A DNA stretch of 64,000 bases from Glycocaulis sp051859565 (GCF_051859565.1 NZ_JBHYFK010000001.1:124001-188000); one strand, 5' to 3'; shown: positions 8,122-16,989, numbered from the stretch's first letter. Program-made: numbers and translations. The notes: generated by a model not told the origin, from the sequence alone.

Positions 8122-8802
8122 CTACCCCAGATGCTTTTCAAAGAAGGCCATCGTCCGGTTATTCGCCGTTTCGGCATCCTCGCCGTGATAATGCGCCCCG
8201 CCAACACGGGCAAAGGCATGGTCACGCTCCGGATAAAGATGCACCTCCACCTTCGGGTTGGCTTTCAGCCCGTCCAGGATCGCTTTTTGTGCCTCGGGCG
8301 GAACGAACTGGTCTTTCCCGGCAATGTGCAATAGCAGCGGACTGGTGATCTTGCCGCTTTCGCCCAGCCGGTCCTGTATCCCGACCCCGTAATAGCCAAC
8401 GCTCGCATCGCAATCCGTGCGGCAGGCGGTGAGGTAAGCGAGCAGCCCGCCAAGGCAGAAACCAACAGCGCCAACCTTCTCCGCGCCTTCTCCGCGCGCA
8501 TGGGCGATGGTGGCAGCTATGTCTTCGACGCCCTTGTCGGGATCGAACTTACCAAACAGTTCAAAAGCCTGTTTCCACTCGGCGTCCGTCTTGTCAGTCA
8601 GCTCGATACCCGGCTCGATCCGCCAGAACAGGTCCGGGCAGATGGCGCGGTAGCCGCTGGCGGCGAGATCATCGCAGATATCACGCATCACCTGATTGAT
8701 GCCGAATATCTCCTGGATGACGATGATGGCCGGGCCTTTTCCGCGCGCATAAGCGGAAAAGCTGCCGTCGGCGGTCTTGATGGTAAGCGTTTCGGCGGAC
8801 AT
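8122..8802 (-). CDS. Dienelactone hydrolase family protein
   Basis: Alpha/beta hydrolase of 226 residues with the DLH triad visible: nucleophile Cys116 in GFCLGG, Asp164 in GKDQF, His195 in RDHAFAR, plus the conserved QEIFG containing Glu31. The members with Cys as nucleophile hydrolyse dienelactone and related small esters; many chromosomal copies have no known substrate, and no aromatic degradation genes are nearby. No signal peptide. It is convergent to the GST gene, with the REP-like element between them. Confidence 0.9.
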   Translation of the reverse strand: MSAETLTIKTADGSFSAYARGKGPAIIVIQEIFGINQVMRDICDDLAASGYRAICPDLFWRIEPGIELTDKTDAEWKQAFELFGKFDPDKGVEDIAATIAHARGEGAEKVGAVGFCLGGLLAYLTACRTDCDASVGYYGVGIQDRLGESGKITSPLLLHIAGKDQFVPPEAQKAILDGLKANPKVEVHLYPERDHAFARVGGAHYHGEDAETANNRTMAFFEKHLG

Positions 8803-8885
8803 GACGTCTCCTTTGGCATCTGGCGCGGCGCGGCTTATGGTCAGGGGACCAAGCGCGATCCCTTAGGAACCAAGACGAGGCAGGC

Positions 8886-9125
8886 ATGAAGGTCAATATC
8901 GAAATCGACTGCACCCCGGCCGAGGCGCGTGCCTTTTTTGGCCTGCCGGACGTGACCCCGCTCAACGAGCAGCTGGTCGGCGAGATGAGCAAGCGCATGG
9001 GCGCCAATATCGAGGCGCTGGAGCCCGATGCGCTGATGCGCAACTGGATGACGATGGGCGGAGAATGGCAAAAACAGTTCATGTCGCTGATGAACCAGGC
9101 CGCTGGCGGCAAGTCTGGAAGCTAG
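8886..9125 (+). CDS. Small conserved alphaproteobacterial protein (DUF6489-like)
   Basis: A 79-residue soluble protein with an acidic, ribbon-like N-terminus (KVNIEIDCTPAEARAFFGLPDV) and an amphipathic helical remainder (EMSKRMGAN, NWMTMGGEWQKQF). I associate it with the small DUF6489 family seen next to mnmE in related genomes; no function is known to me. AGGCAGG lies just before the ATG. It ends ten bases before mnmE, so it is probably cotranscribed with the tRNA-modification genes. Confidence 0.75.
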   Translation: MKVNIEIDCTPAEARAFFGLPDVTPLNEQLVGEMSKRMGANIEALEPDALMRNWMTMGGEWQKQFMSLMNQAAGGKSGS

Positions 9126-9135
9126 ACGCGCCGCC

Positions 9136-10461
9136 ATGACCGACACGATTTTCGCTCTGGCCAGCGGTTCGGGCCGCGCCGGCGTCGCGATTGTGCGCGT
9201 CTCCGGCCCGGACGCAGGACCGGCGCTCGCGGCGTTGGCAGGCAGTTTGCCAGAACCACGCCGCGCCGCGCTGAGATCACTGAAAGCCCGCGATGGCGCG
9301 CTGATCGATCGCGCCCTGCTGCTCTGGTTTCCCGCGCCGCGAAGCTTTACCGGCGAGGACGTCGCCGAGTTTCACATTCACGGCGGACCCGCCGTTATCG
9401 AGGCGTTGTCTGAGGCGCTTATGGCCGAGGGCCTGCGCCCGGCCGAACCGGGCGAGTTTTCCCGGCGCGCCTTTGCCCACGGGCAGATGGATTTGACCGA
9501 AGCTGAAGGCCTCGCCGATCTGATCGATGCGGAAACGCAAACCCAGCGCCAGCAGGCACTGGCGCAGATGGGCGGCGCTCTGGGTTCGCTCTATGGGCAG
9601 TGGCGCGACGCGCTGATCGACACGCTCGCCGCCATTGAGGGCGAGATCGACTTTCCCGATGAGGATGACGTGCCTGAGGGCCTGTCGGAACGCGCCGGAC
9701 CGCCGCTGGAGGCGCTGTGCGCGAGCATGCGCGCCCATCTGGCCGATAATCATCGCGGCGAGCGCGTACGCGACGGCTTCACCATTGCGGTGATCGGTGC
9801 GCCGAATGCCGGAAAGTCCAGCCTTATCAATTATATGGCGCAGCGCGATGCGGCGATTGTCAGTGATATTCCCGGCACGACGCGCGATATTATCGAGGTG
9901 CGCCTGATCCGGGCCGGTTTCGTCGTCTACATGGCCGATACAGCCGGTTTGCGTGAAGCATCGGACACGATTGAGGCTGAAGGCGTGCGCCGGGCGCTCG
10001 CCCGCGCGGAAAGCGCCGATATGCGCTGCCTGATGATTGATGTTTCACGTGAAACGCCGGATGAGGCCACTTTCGCCATGCTGCGTCCGGGCGATGTGGC
10101 GCTGCTGAACAAGACCGATCTGGCGAGCGTAGATGCCCCGGTGCCAGAGGGCGTTACGGCCTTCGCGGTGTCAGTAAAGACCGCGTCCGGTCTGGACGCC
10201 TTCAATGCCTGGCTGGATGATGAGCTGGTGGCAAGGCTGGGCGGCGCCGAGGCTGCGCCTTTGTCGCGTGCGCGCCACCGCCAGCTGGTCGAGCGGGCTC
10301 TGGCTTCGCTGGAAGAGGCATTGTCGCTTCTGTCCTCCCGCCCGGAGCTTGCAGGGGCTGAAGTGAACCGGGCGATCCGCGCGCTGGGAGAGCTGACCGG
10401 GGCGGTCGATATTGAGGATGTGCTGGACCGCGTGTTCAGCCAGTTCTGCATCGGCAAATAG
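9136..10461 (+). CDS. mnmE: tRNA uridine-5-carboxymethylaminomethyl modification GTPase MnmE
   Basis: With MnmG, modifies the wobble uridine of certain tRNAs using GTP, methylene-tetrahydrofolate and glycine or ammonium. The 441-residue product has the N-terminal folate-binding domain, a G domain with GAPNAGKSS (221-229) and DIPGTTRD, and the obligatory C-terminal FCIGK. Residues 303-307 (VSRET) are encoded by a parS site and sit in the G domain between switch II and the NKTD motif. The gene is followed 76 bases later by mnmG, its partner. Confidence 0.97.
   Translation: MTDTIFALASGSGRAGVAIVRVSGPDAGPALAALAGSLPEPRRAALRSLKARDGALIDRALLLWFPAPRSFTGEDVAEFHIHGGPAVIEALSEALMAEGLRPAEPGEFSRRAFAHGQMDLTEAEGLADLIDAETQTQRQQALAQMGGALGSLYGQWRDALIDTLAAIEGEIDFPDEDDVPEGLSERAGPPLEALCASMRAHLADNHRGERVRDGFTIAVIGAPNAGKSSLINYMAQRDAAIVSDIPGTTRDIIEVRLIRAGFVVYMADTAGLREASDTIEAEGVRRALARAESADMRCLMIDVSRETPDEATFAMLRPGDVALLNKTDLASVDAPVPEGVTAFAVSVKTASGLDAFNAWLDDELVARLGGAEAAPLSRARHRQLVERALASLEEALSLLSSRPELAGAEVNRAIRALGELTGAVDIEDVLDRVFSQFCIGK
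10041..10056. promoter_or_regulatory. parS: parS centromere site 1 (inside mnmE)
   Basis: TGTTTCACGTGAAACG matches the 16-base parS consensus TGTTTCACGTGAAACA at 15 positions; the inner 14-base palindrome is intact. ParB binds here and spreads. About 7 kb from the candidate origin and 4 kb from parAB. Confidence 0.93.
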
Positions 10462-10537
10462 GCCGGTAACTCGACTTGGCGGCGCCGATCATGTAAGGAC
10501 GCGCTCCCCGGCGGGCTGGGCCGGACAAAAGAAAGCC

Positions 10538-12436
10538 ATGACCAGAGATTTGCTCAAGCCGGCCGAGGCCGCGCAACGCCAATGGGATGTGATCGTGATC
10601 GGCGGCGGCCATGCGGGCTGCGAGGCCGCGAGCGCGGCTGCGCGCCTGGGCGCGGCCACACTGCTCCTCACCCACAAGGCCGCGACCATTGGCGAGATGA
10701 GCTGCAATCCGGCGATTGGCGGGCTCGGCAAGGGTCATCTGGTGCGCGAAGTGGATGCGCTGGACGGGCTGATGGGCCGTGTCGCCGATGCGTCCGGCAT
10801 CCAGTTCCGTATGCTGAACGCCTCCAAGGGCCCGGCTGTGCGCGGCCCCCGCACCCAGTCTGATCGCAAGCTCTATCGCGAGGCCATGCAGGCCGCTCTG
10901 GCTGAACAGGTGAACTTGGCGATTACAGAGGCCGCTGCCGAGGATCTGATTGTCGAGGACGGGCGCTGTGCGGGCGTGGTGGACGGTGAAGGCCGCCATT
11001 ACCGTTCTGGCGCGGTCGTTCTGACAACTGGAACCTTCCTCAAAGGCGTGATCCATCGCGGCGATGAGCGTATCCCGGCGGGCCGCGTTGGCGACGCGCC
11101 CTCTATCGGCCTGTCAGACCGGCTCTACGGGCTGGGCGTCTCCATGGGGCGGCTGAAAACCGGAACCCCGGCGCGCCTTGATGGCTCCACGATTGACTGG
11201 GCCGGGCTCGACATGCAGCCCGCCGACGATGTGCCAACGCCCTTCTCTTTCCTGAATGACCGGATCAGCGTGCCGCAGATCGCCTGCGGCATCACACGTA
11301 CGACCGTTCAGACTCACAAGATCATTGAAGAGAATCTGGGGCATTCCGCCGTCTATGGCGGTAAAATCGCGGGGCGCGGCCCGCGCTACTGCCCGTCCAT
11401 CGAGGACAAGGTGGTGCGCTTCGCTGACCGGACCAGCCACCAGATATTCCTGGAGCCGGAAGGGCTGGATGACGACACTGTCTATCCAAACGGCATCTCC
11501 ACTTCCCTGCCCGACCATATCCAGGACGCCTTCCTGCAGACCATTCCCGGTCTGGAGCGGGTGAAAGTGCGCCGCTATGGCTATGCGATCGAGTATGATT
11601 ATGTCGATCCGCGTGAGCTGGACGCCACGCTTGGCGTGAAGCGCCTGCCGGGCCTGTGGCTTGCCGGTCAGATCAATGGCACGACCGGCTACGAAGAAGC
11701 GGCCGCGCAAGGCCTGATGGCGGGCTTCAATGCGGCGCTGGCCTGCGCGGGCAACCCGGCTTTCGTGCTCGACCGTTCACAAGCCTATATCGGCGTGATG
11801 ATCGATGATCTCATCACGCGCGGCGTCACCGAGCCTTATCGCATGTTCACCTCGCGCGCCGAATACCGGCTCAGCCTGCGCGCCGACAATGCCGATCAGC
11901 GCCTGACACCGTTGGCGATCAGTCTCGGCGCGACGAGTGTTTCACGTGAAACATCGTTCTCGACCCGCGCCGAAGGGCTGTCCGAAGCCCGCGCCCTTCT
12001 TGAGCGCCTGAACCTGACGCCAACCGATGCAACGAAGGCGGGCCTGTCAATCAATCAGGACGGCAAGCGGCGCTCTGCCATGGAGCTGGCCGCCCACCCC
12101 CAAGTGGGCTGGGACGCGATCTGCAAGATTTGGCCGGAGATCGCCGCACTGGACGCGCCCATAGCCACGCAGATGCAGAACGAGGCGGTCTATCACGGCT
12201 ATCTCGACCGGCAGGAGGCCGATGTGATGGCCTTCCGCCGGGATGAAGGTGTGCGAATTCCGGCGAGCTTCGACTATCGGAGCGTGGGCGGGCTTTCTCA
12301 CGAGGTGCGCGAGAAGCTGGAGCGCGCCCGCCCTGCCACGCTGGGTCAGGCAGGCCGGGTGGAAGGTGTGACGCCGGGCGCATTGACGGCGCTCCTCGCC
12401 AGCGTGAAGCGGCTGGACCGCCGCCGGGCGGTCTGA
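10538..12436 (+). CDS. mnmG: tRNA uridine-5-carboxymethylaminomethyl modification enzyme MnmG (GidA)
   Basis: FAD-dependent partner of MnmE. The 632-residue product has the dinucleotide-binding GGGHAGCEAA close to the N-terminus, the conserved SCNPAIGGLGKGHLV, and the second GidA signature near GQINGTTGYEEAAAQG. Start: the frame stays open upstream to 10412, but ATG 10538 gives the usual length and the usual beginning (RQWDVIVIGGGHAG). Residues 468-472 (VSRET) are encoded by a perfect parS site. The stop overlaps the rsmG start (TGATG). Confidence 0.97.
   Translation: MTRDLLKPAEAAQRQWDVIVIGGGHAGCEAASAAARLGAATLLLTHKAATIGEMSCNPAIGGLGKGHLVREVDALDGLMGRVADASGIQFRMLNASKGPAVRGPRTQSDRKLYREAMQAALAEQVNLAITEAAAEDLIVEDGRCAGVVDGEGRHYRSGAVVLTTGTFLKGVIHRGDERIPAGRVGDAPSIGLSDRLYGLGVSMGRLKTGTPARLDGSTIDWAGLDMQPADDVPTPFSFLNDRISVPQIACGITRTTVQTHKIIEENLGHSAVYGGKIAGRGPRYCPSIEDKVVRFADRTSHQIFLEPEGLDDDTVYPNGISTSLPDHIQDAFLQTIPGLERVKVRRYGYAIEYDYVDPRELDATLGVKRLPGLWLAGQINGTTGYEEAAAQGLMAGFNAALACAGNPAFVLDRSQAYIGVMIDDLITRGVTEPYRMFTSRAEYRLSLRADNADQRLTPLAISLGATSVSRETSFSTRAEGLSEARALLERLNLTPTDATKAGLSINQDGKRRSAMELAAHPQVGWDAICKIWPEIAALDAPIATQMQNEAVYHGYLDRQEADVMAFRRDEGVRIPASFDYRSVGGLSHEVREKLERARPATLGQAGRVEGVTPGALTALLASVKRLDRRRAV
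11938..11953. promoter_or_regulatory. parS: parS centromere site 2 (inside mnmG)
   Basis: TGTTTCACGTGAAACA, a perfect 16-base parS consensus palindrome, located within the mnmG reading frame. Confidence 0.97.
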
Positions 12437-13089
12437 TGAATCACGAACGGACGTACGGCGCCGAAGCCTTTCAGGCCGACACAGGTGTTTCACGTGAAAC
12501 ACTGGAGCGTTTCGTCATCTGGCGGCGCCTACTGTCGGAGTGGTCTGCGCACACCAATCTGGTTGGCCGCGCGACACTGGATGATTTCTGGTTCCGGCAC
12601 GCGCTGGACAGTTGGCAGTTGCTTGATCTCGCGCCGGCGGGTGCAAACCGCTGGGCGGACATTGGAGCCGGCGCGGGTTTTCCCGGCCTGGCCATCGCGT
12701 TCGGGCTCGCAGACCGGGCGGTGCCAAATGCCAGGGTGACGCTCATCGAATCCATCGGGAAAAAGGCCGCTTTCCTGCGTGCCGTGCTAGCCGAGACACG
12801 CCTGACATCGCACGTCGAGGTGTTGGCAGAACGTGTCGAGGCGCTGGATGGCCTGCCGCCTTTCGACGTTGTGACGGCCCGCGCGGTCGCGCCGTTGGAG
12901 AAACTGCTGGGTCTTATGGCACCGTTTGTGGAAAACGGCGCAATTGCGCTGATTCCCAAGGGTGCGCGCCATGCAGAGGAATTGACCGCGGCGCGTAAAA
13001 GCTGGAACTTCGAGGCGAGCCTTCATCCAAGTATTACCAGCGATGAAGCCGCCATCATCCGCATTGAAAGGCTGACCCGTGTCCGTTGA
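12436..13089 (+). CDS. rsmG: 16S rRNA (guanine527-N7)-methyltransferase RsmG (GidB)
   Basis: Methylates G527 of 16S rRNA with S-adenosylmethionine; loss gives low-level streptomycin resistance in other bacteria. The 217-residue product has the SAM-binding loop IGAGAGFPGLA (76-86) and the N-terminal VSRETLERF segment, whose VSRET (18-22) is written by a perfect parS site. The gene is coupled to mnmG upstream by TGATG and overlaps parA by 11 bases downstream, completing an mnmG-rsmG-parA-parB operon. Confidence 0.96.
   Translation: MNHERTYGAEAFQADTGVSRETLERFVIWRRLLSEWSAHTNLVGRATLDDFWFRHALDSWQLLDLAPAGANRWADIGAGAGFPGLAIAFGLADRAVPNARVTLIESIGKKAAFLRAVLAETRLTSHVEVLAERVEALDGLPPFDVVTARAVAPLEKLLGLMAPFVENGAIALIPKGARHAEELTAARKSWNFEASLHPSITSDEAAIIRIERLTRVR
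12486..12501. promoter_or_regulatory. parS: parS centromere site 3 (inside rsmG)
   Basis: TGTTTCACGTGAAACA, a second perfect 16-base parS consensus, near the 5' end of rsmG and about 600 bases before parA. Confidence 0.97.
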
Positions 13090-13930
13090 TCCCCGTTCCG
13101 ATACAGCGCCGCGCGCTGGTGCGCCCAAAGTCATCGCTATCGCCAACCAGAAGGGCGGTGTCGGCAAGACCACGACGGCGATCAATCTGGCAACCGCCCT
13201 GGCGGCTATCGGCAAGCGAGTGATCGTGCTGGATCTCGATCCGCAGGGTAATGCCTCCACGGGTCTTGGCGTGCCGCGCACCGAGCGCAAGGCCACCAGC
13301 TATGATGTGCTGGTCAATGAGCGGCCGATCGAGGAAGCGCTGGTGGATACGGCCGTACCGGGTCTTGGTATTATCCCGTCCGATGTGGATCTCTCTGGCG
13401 CCGAGCTGGAATTGTCGGCTGCACCGCGCCGCTCCTACCGGCTGCGCCATGCCGTGGACAAGTTCCGCCGCTTTCTGGCGTCGCGCGGTGCCCATTGCGA
13501 CTACATCCTCATTGACTGCCCGCCCTCGCTGAACCTGCTGACCGTCAATGCGATGACAGCAGCCGATTCCGTGCTGGTGCCGCTGCAATGTGAGTTCTTT
13601 GCGCTGGAAGGGCTTTCACAGCTTATGCGAACGGTCGATCTGGTTCGGGGCAATCTCAACAAGAATCTGGAGATTCAAGGGGTTGTGCTGACCATGTATG
13701 ACCGCCGGAACAATCTGTCGTCCCAGGTCGCTGCCGATGTGCGTGCGCATTTTGGCGACCGTGTCTATGAGACGGTCATACCGCGCAATGTCCGCGTCTC
13801 CGAGGCGCCGTCCTTCGGCAAGCCGGTTCTGCTCTACGATCTCGCCTGCCCGGGATCGCAAGCCTATGTCCGCCTCGCCCGCGAGCTGGTCCGCCAGGAG
13901 CGCAAGCCCGCTGAAGCGGTGCTGGCATGA
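13079..13930 (+). CDS. parA: Chromosome partitioning ATPase ParA
   Basis: Deviant Walker-type ATPase that forms a nucleoid-bound gradient and pulls ParB-parS complexes to the new pole. The 283-residue product has the deviant P-loop KGGVGKTT (25-32), the switch segment DLDPQGNAS, and DCPPSLNLLTVNA. The start is GTG 13079, which overlaps the rsmG end. The N-terminus before the P-loop is about 15 residues longer than a minimal ParA; no good alternative start is visible. The stop overlaps parB as ATGA, so both are made together. Confidence 0.96.
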   Translation: MSVDPRSDTAPRAGAPKVIAIANQKGGVGKTTTAINLATALAAIGKRVIVLDLDPQGNASTGLGVPRTERKATSYDVLVNERPIEEALVDTAVPGLGIIPSDVDLSGAELELSAAPRRSYRLRHAVDKFRRFLASRGAHCDYILIDCPPSLNLLTVNAMTAADSVLVPLQCEFFALEGLSQLMRTVDLVRGNLNKNLEIQGVVLTMYDRRNNLSSQVAADVRAHFGDRVYETVIPRNVRVSEAPSFGKPVLLYDLACPGSQAYVRLARELVRQERKPAEAVLA

Positions 13931-14832
13931 GCGCGCAGGAACGCCCGCGCGGCCTCGGCCGTGGCCTCTCCGCCCTTCTGGGTGAAGGTGAAGATGCCGA
14001 CAATATGCGCGCGGATGAAAACCAGTCCGGGCAGAGTGCCGGGGCCGGGCCGCGAGCGCTTGCGCTTGATCTGATCGAGGCAAACCCGGATCAGCCCCGC
14101 AAGAGGTTTTCAGAAGACGAGCTCGCCTCCCTGTCGGCCTCGATTGCCGAGCGCGGCGTGCTCCAGCCCATTCTGGTGCGCCCGGCGCCCGGTAAGACCG
14201 GGCACTACCAGATCGTGGCGGGTGAACGGCGCTGGCGCGCGGCCCAGCGCGCCCGCCTGCACGAGATTCCAGCTGTTATTCGCGAGTTTACCGACCGTGA
14301 AACGCTGGAAATCGCCATTGTTGAGAATGTCCAGCGCCAGGATCTTAATGCAGTGGAGGAAGCCCGCGGCTACCGCCATCTGATCGAGGCATTTGGTCAT
14401 ACCCAGGAAGATGTGGCCCGCGCCGTCGGCAAATCACGCGCCCATATCGCCAACACGCTGCGTCTGCTCGCTTTGCCCGCGCCCGTCCTCGATCATCTGG
14501 AGGCTGGCCGCCTGTCAGCGGGCCATGCCCGCGCCATTGCCACGGCGGGTGATCCGTCTGCCCTGGCAGAAAAAATCATTGCCGATGGCCTGTCCGTGCG
14601 CGGCGCAGAGGCTCTGGCACGAAAAGAACAGGCCCCGGAGCGCAAGGCACGCGGCGGCGGGCTGGAAAAAGCGCAGAAAGACGCTGACACCCGCGCTCTG
14701 GAGGCTGATCTCGCCGAGCGCCTGGGGCTCGATGTGGAAATTTTCCATCGCGGCGAGGCTGGTGAGATACGCGTGCGCTATTCCACGCTGGAACAGCTCG
14801 ACGATTTGTGCCGCAGGCTGTCCTCGCGCTAG
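13927..14832 (+). CDS. parB: Chromosome partitioning protein ParB
   Basis: CTP-dependent DNA clamp that loads at parS and stimulates ParA. The 301-residue product starts with the ParA-contacting RGLGRGLSALLG. It has the CTP-binding motifs GERRWRAAQRA (99-109) and ENVQRQDLN (133-141), a central HTH around QEDVARAVGKSRAHIANTLRLL-like residues 160-181, and a C-terminal dimerisation part. Three cognate parS sites lie 1.4 to 4 kb upstream. Transcription is convergent with holA, with a palindrome between. Confidence 0.96.
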   Translation: MSAQERPRGLGRGLSALLGEGEDADNMRADENQSGQSAGAGPRALALDLIEANPDQPRKRFSEDELASLSASIAERGVLQPILVRPAPGKTGHYQIVAGERRWRAAQRARLHEIPAVIREFTDRETLEIAIVENVQRQDLNAVEEARGYRHLIEAFGHTQEDVARAVGKSRAHIANTLRLLALPAPVLDHLEAGRLSAGHARAIATAGDPSALAEKIIADGLSVRGAEALARKEQAPERKARGGGLEKAQKDADTRALEADLAERLGLDVEIFHRGEAGEIRVRYSTLEQLDDLCRRLSSR

Positions 14833-14851
14833 CGCGGCTCCTGATTTTGTC

Positions 14852-14896
14852 GCCTTTTCGAACCGCGAAACCGGTTCCCACTTTCGCTGAAAAGGC
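14852..14896. repeat. Large palindrome between parB and holA
   Basis: GCCTTTTC (14852-14859) pairs with GAAAAGGC (14889-14896), and an inner GAACCG pairs with CGGTTC, giving a nested inverted repeat of 45 bases. It could act as a two-way terminator for the convergent genes. It resembles intergenic palindromes I associate with other alphaproteobacterial genomes, but no second copy is visible in this window. Confidence 0.55.
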
Positions 14897-14897
14897 T

Positions 14898-15932
14898 CTA
14901 GCGGCTTCTTGCCGGAGAGGCGGCGCGGGCGAGCCTCAGCAGGGTTTCACCTGCCAGCGCCTCGGCCGGAGAGCCTGATCGCTTGATCGCCCGCTCGGTC
15001 TCAAACGCAATATCGCGCGCACGTGCAATGCGTTGCCGGCTCCAGGCGCGCGCGGCGGCCTGAAAGCGCTGCGCAGGCGGGCCAAAGCGCGGCGCGCCGG
15101 ACCGCGCCAGAGCCGCTTGGTCCCCGCCCAGCTGGTGATAACGCTCTATCTGGTCGATCTTGCGCTGCAGGGCACGCACGATGGCAACAGGGCTGGTGCC
15201 TGATTCCAGTGCGCGCTGATATTGCAGGTCGGCCTCGCCGAGCTCGCCGCACAGCGCTGCATCGACAATCTTGTCGAGCGCCGCGTCCGCGCTCTCCGTG
15301 GAGATGGCCGCCAGATCCTCCAGCGTTACCTCCCCGCCATCAAAGCCCTTGTAAAGTAACAGTTTTTCTATCTCGGAGCGGGCCAGCTCCCGATTGCCCT
15401 CCAGAATGCCGGCGAGTGTCTGACGCGCATCGCTGGAAAGCGACAGCCCGGCGGCACGAAAGCTCTCCTCGGCAAGCGCAACGAGATCGCGCGCATTGTC
15501 TTCATAACAGGCAATCGCGGCGGACTTCTTGCCGTCTTCGGCGGCCTTGCGCAGCTTTGATGCCTTGGTCAGATTTCCCGCTTCGACGATCAGCCGGCCT
15601 TCGGCTGCCATGTCCCCGGCCTCGAAATCGCTGATCCAGCGGGCGACCGATGCGTTGTCGGCAGACAGGCGGACCCGGACGAGGCGTTCACCGCCCATCA
15701 GTGACATGGCCGCCATCGCGTCCGCGAGCGCAGCGGCGTCGGCCTTGATGTCCTCATCACTCAGGCGTGTAACGTTGAACGGATCGTCCACATCGCCTGT
15801 TATGGCGAGGGCCAGAGCCTGCGCGCGCTCCCTTACCAGCCCGGAATCGGGCCCGAAAATCAGAAAGACACGCATGTCAGGTGGCGGAGATTTCAAAAGC
15901 CGGTCAACAGATCCGCCAGACGGCTTCACCAC
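14898..15932 (-). CDS. holA: DNA polymerase III subunit delta
   Basis: Delta is the clamp-loader subunit that opens the sliding clamp. The 344-residue product has the HolA N-terminal segment with FLIFGPDSGLVRERA near the start, LVRVR, and the C-terminal helical collar region with EIEKLLLY and AIVRALQRKIDQIE. The start at 15932 overlaps the lptE end by seven bases, which places holA downstream of lptE in one operon, as is common in proteobacteria. Confidence 0.93.
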   Translation of the reverse strand: MVKPSGGSVDRLLKSPPPDMRVFLIFGPDSGLVRERAQALALAITGDVDDPFNVTRLSDEDIKADAAALADAMAAMSLMGGERLVRVRLSADNASVARWISDFEAGDMAAEGRLIVEAGNLTKASKLRKAAEDGKKSAAIACYEDNARDLVALAEESFRAAGLSLSSDARQTLAGILEGNRELARSEIEKLLLYKGFDGGEVTLEDLAAISTESADAALDKIVDAALCGELGEADLQYQRALESGTSPVAIVRALQRKIDQIERYHQLGGDQAALARSGAPRFGPPAQRFQAAARAWSRQRIARARDIAFETERAIKRSGSPAEALAGETLLRLARAASPARSR

Positions 15933-16468
15933 GGCTCATCGCCCTCCTCGGGCTCGTCGGTAAAGTCCGGTACGGCCTCGGGGCGTGTGCGGGCAGACCC
16001 TCTCTGGTGAAGCGTGGCAAGGATGTCGCGGACAATCGCGTCTGCAACGGCGTCGGCCGCGCGCCGCTCGGCATTGGTACGTGCGGCTATGAGGGCGTAG
16101 GGTTCCCGCGGCGTTTCAAAGACGACCCGCTCGGTCACTCTGCCTCTGACAGGGGTCGCGCCGGAAAGCTGGTAATTTGCACGTATATTCAGCGCGACGC
16201 GGGTTGCCTGCCCGTCCGTGGACCGGCCCAGCGGCTGCTGCGCGGTTCTAAGCCGGATCGAGAGCGTTCCGGCCTCTCCTCGTGAGACACCAACCCGTTC
16301 AAGAAGCGCCGTCTCGGTCAGATAGGACAAGCGCTCATCGCCGGACACGCTCACAGTGACATTGTCGAGCACTTCCGCAGCCCGGCCACCGTAAAGTGGC
16401 TGGAAGCCGCAAGCGGACAATAGCAGGCAAAAGCCAGCGATTAGAGCTGAAACCGGAAGTTTACGCAT
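15926..16468 (-). CDS. lptE: LPS-assembly lipoprotein LptE
   Basis: Plug lipoprotein of the LptDE translocon that places lipopolysaccharide in the outer membrane. The 180-residue product has a type II signal peptide with lipobox LSAC (Cys20) directly followed by GFQPLYGG, the classical LptE start. Start: ATG 16468 is preferred over a GTG seven codons upstream because AAGGA lies at the right distance. It is followed by holA, with overlap. The DUF3576 lipoprotein lies 35 bases upstream; leuS, often found between them, is missing. Confidence 0.9.
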   Translation of the reverse strand: MRKLPVSALIAGFCLLLSACGFQPLYGGRAAEVLDNVTVSVSGDERLSYLTETALLERVGVSRGEAGTLSIRLRTAQQPLGRSTDGQATRVALNIRANYQLSGATPVRGRVTERVVFETPREPYALIAARTNAERRAADAVADAIVRDILATLHQRGSARTRPEAVPDFTDEPEEGDEPW

Positions 16469-16503
16469 CGCCTGTCCGTCCTTGCGCACCCCCGCTGGCG
16501 GGG

Positions 16504-16989
16504 TCAGGAGCCGGGAAGTTGGGAAATCCGCATCTGGCGCGCCCGGGTCAGGATCGCGTTCTCCACCTGGATGCGCGTGCCCTGGTCGACGACAACGTCC
16601 GTCCAGTCGCCCGTAGACGGGTCGCGGGCCTGACGGAAGAGCTGGACGCTCAGCGCGTCGGCGCGAAGACGGCTGTCGAGCACGTAAACGGTCGCCTTGA
16701 AACGCTCTTCGGGCGCTTCCGGGTTTGCGTACCAGTCGGTGATGATGACGCCGCCAAACGGGTCGATCTGCTCAAGCGGCATGAAAGACAGCGTGTCCAG
16801 GGAGGCGCGCCATAGAAAGGCGTTCACGCCAATGCCCGCGTCCGGCGCGGTAGCGCGCGGACCGCTGCCGAGCAAACCGCCGAAAAATCCGCGATTTTCG
16901 CGTTCAGTGCTCGACCGAGATGCGCAGCCGGCCACCATGCTGGCTACGGCGACAACACTCAGAACCGTTACAAGCGGCCGTGAGAGCAT
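16504..16989 (-). CDS. DUF3576 lipoprotein
   Basis: A 161-residue predicted lipoprotein: signal peptide with lipobox VAGC (Cys22), then a globular part with GIGVNAFLWRASLDTLSFMPL and DPFGGVIITDWY, the conserved core of DUF3576. Its function is not established; its frequent placement upstream of leuS/lptE/holA suggests an envelope role. Start: ATG 16989 has GGAGG about eight bases before it and gives a proper signal peptide. The frame extends 60 codons further upstream, but that part has no signal-peptide character. Confidence 0.88.
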   Translation of the reverse strand: MLSRPLVTVLSVVAVASMVAGCASRSSTERENRGFFGGLLGSGPRATAPDAGIGVNAFLWRASLDTLSFMPLEQIDPFGGVIITDWYANPEAPEERFKATVYVLDSRLRADALSVQLFRQARDPSTGDWTDVVVDQGTRIQVENAILTRARQMRISQLPGS

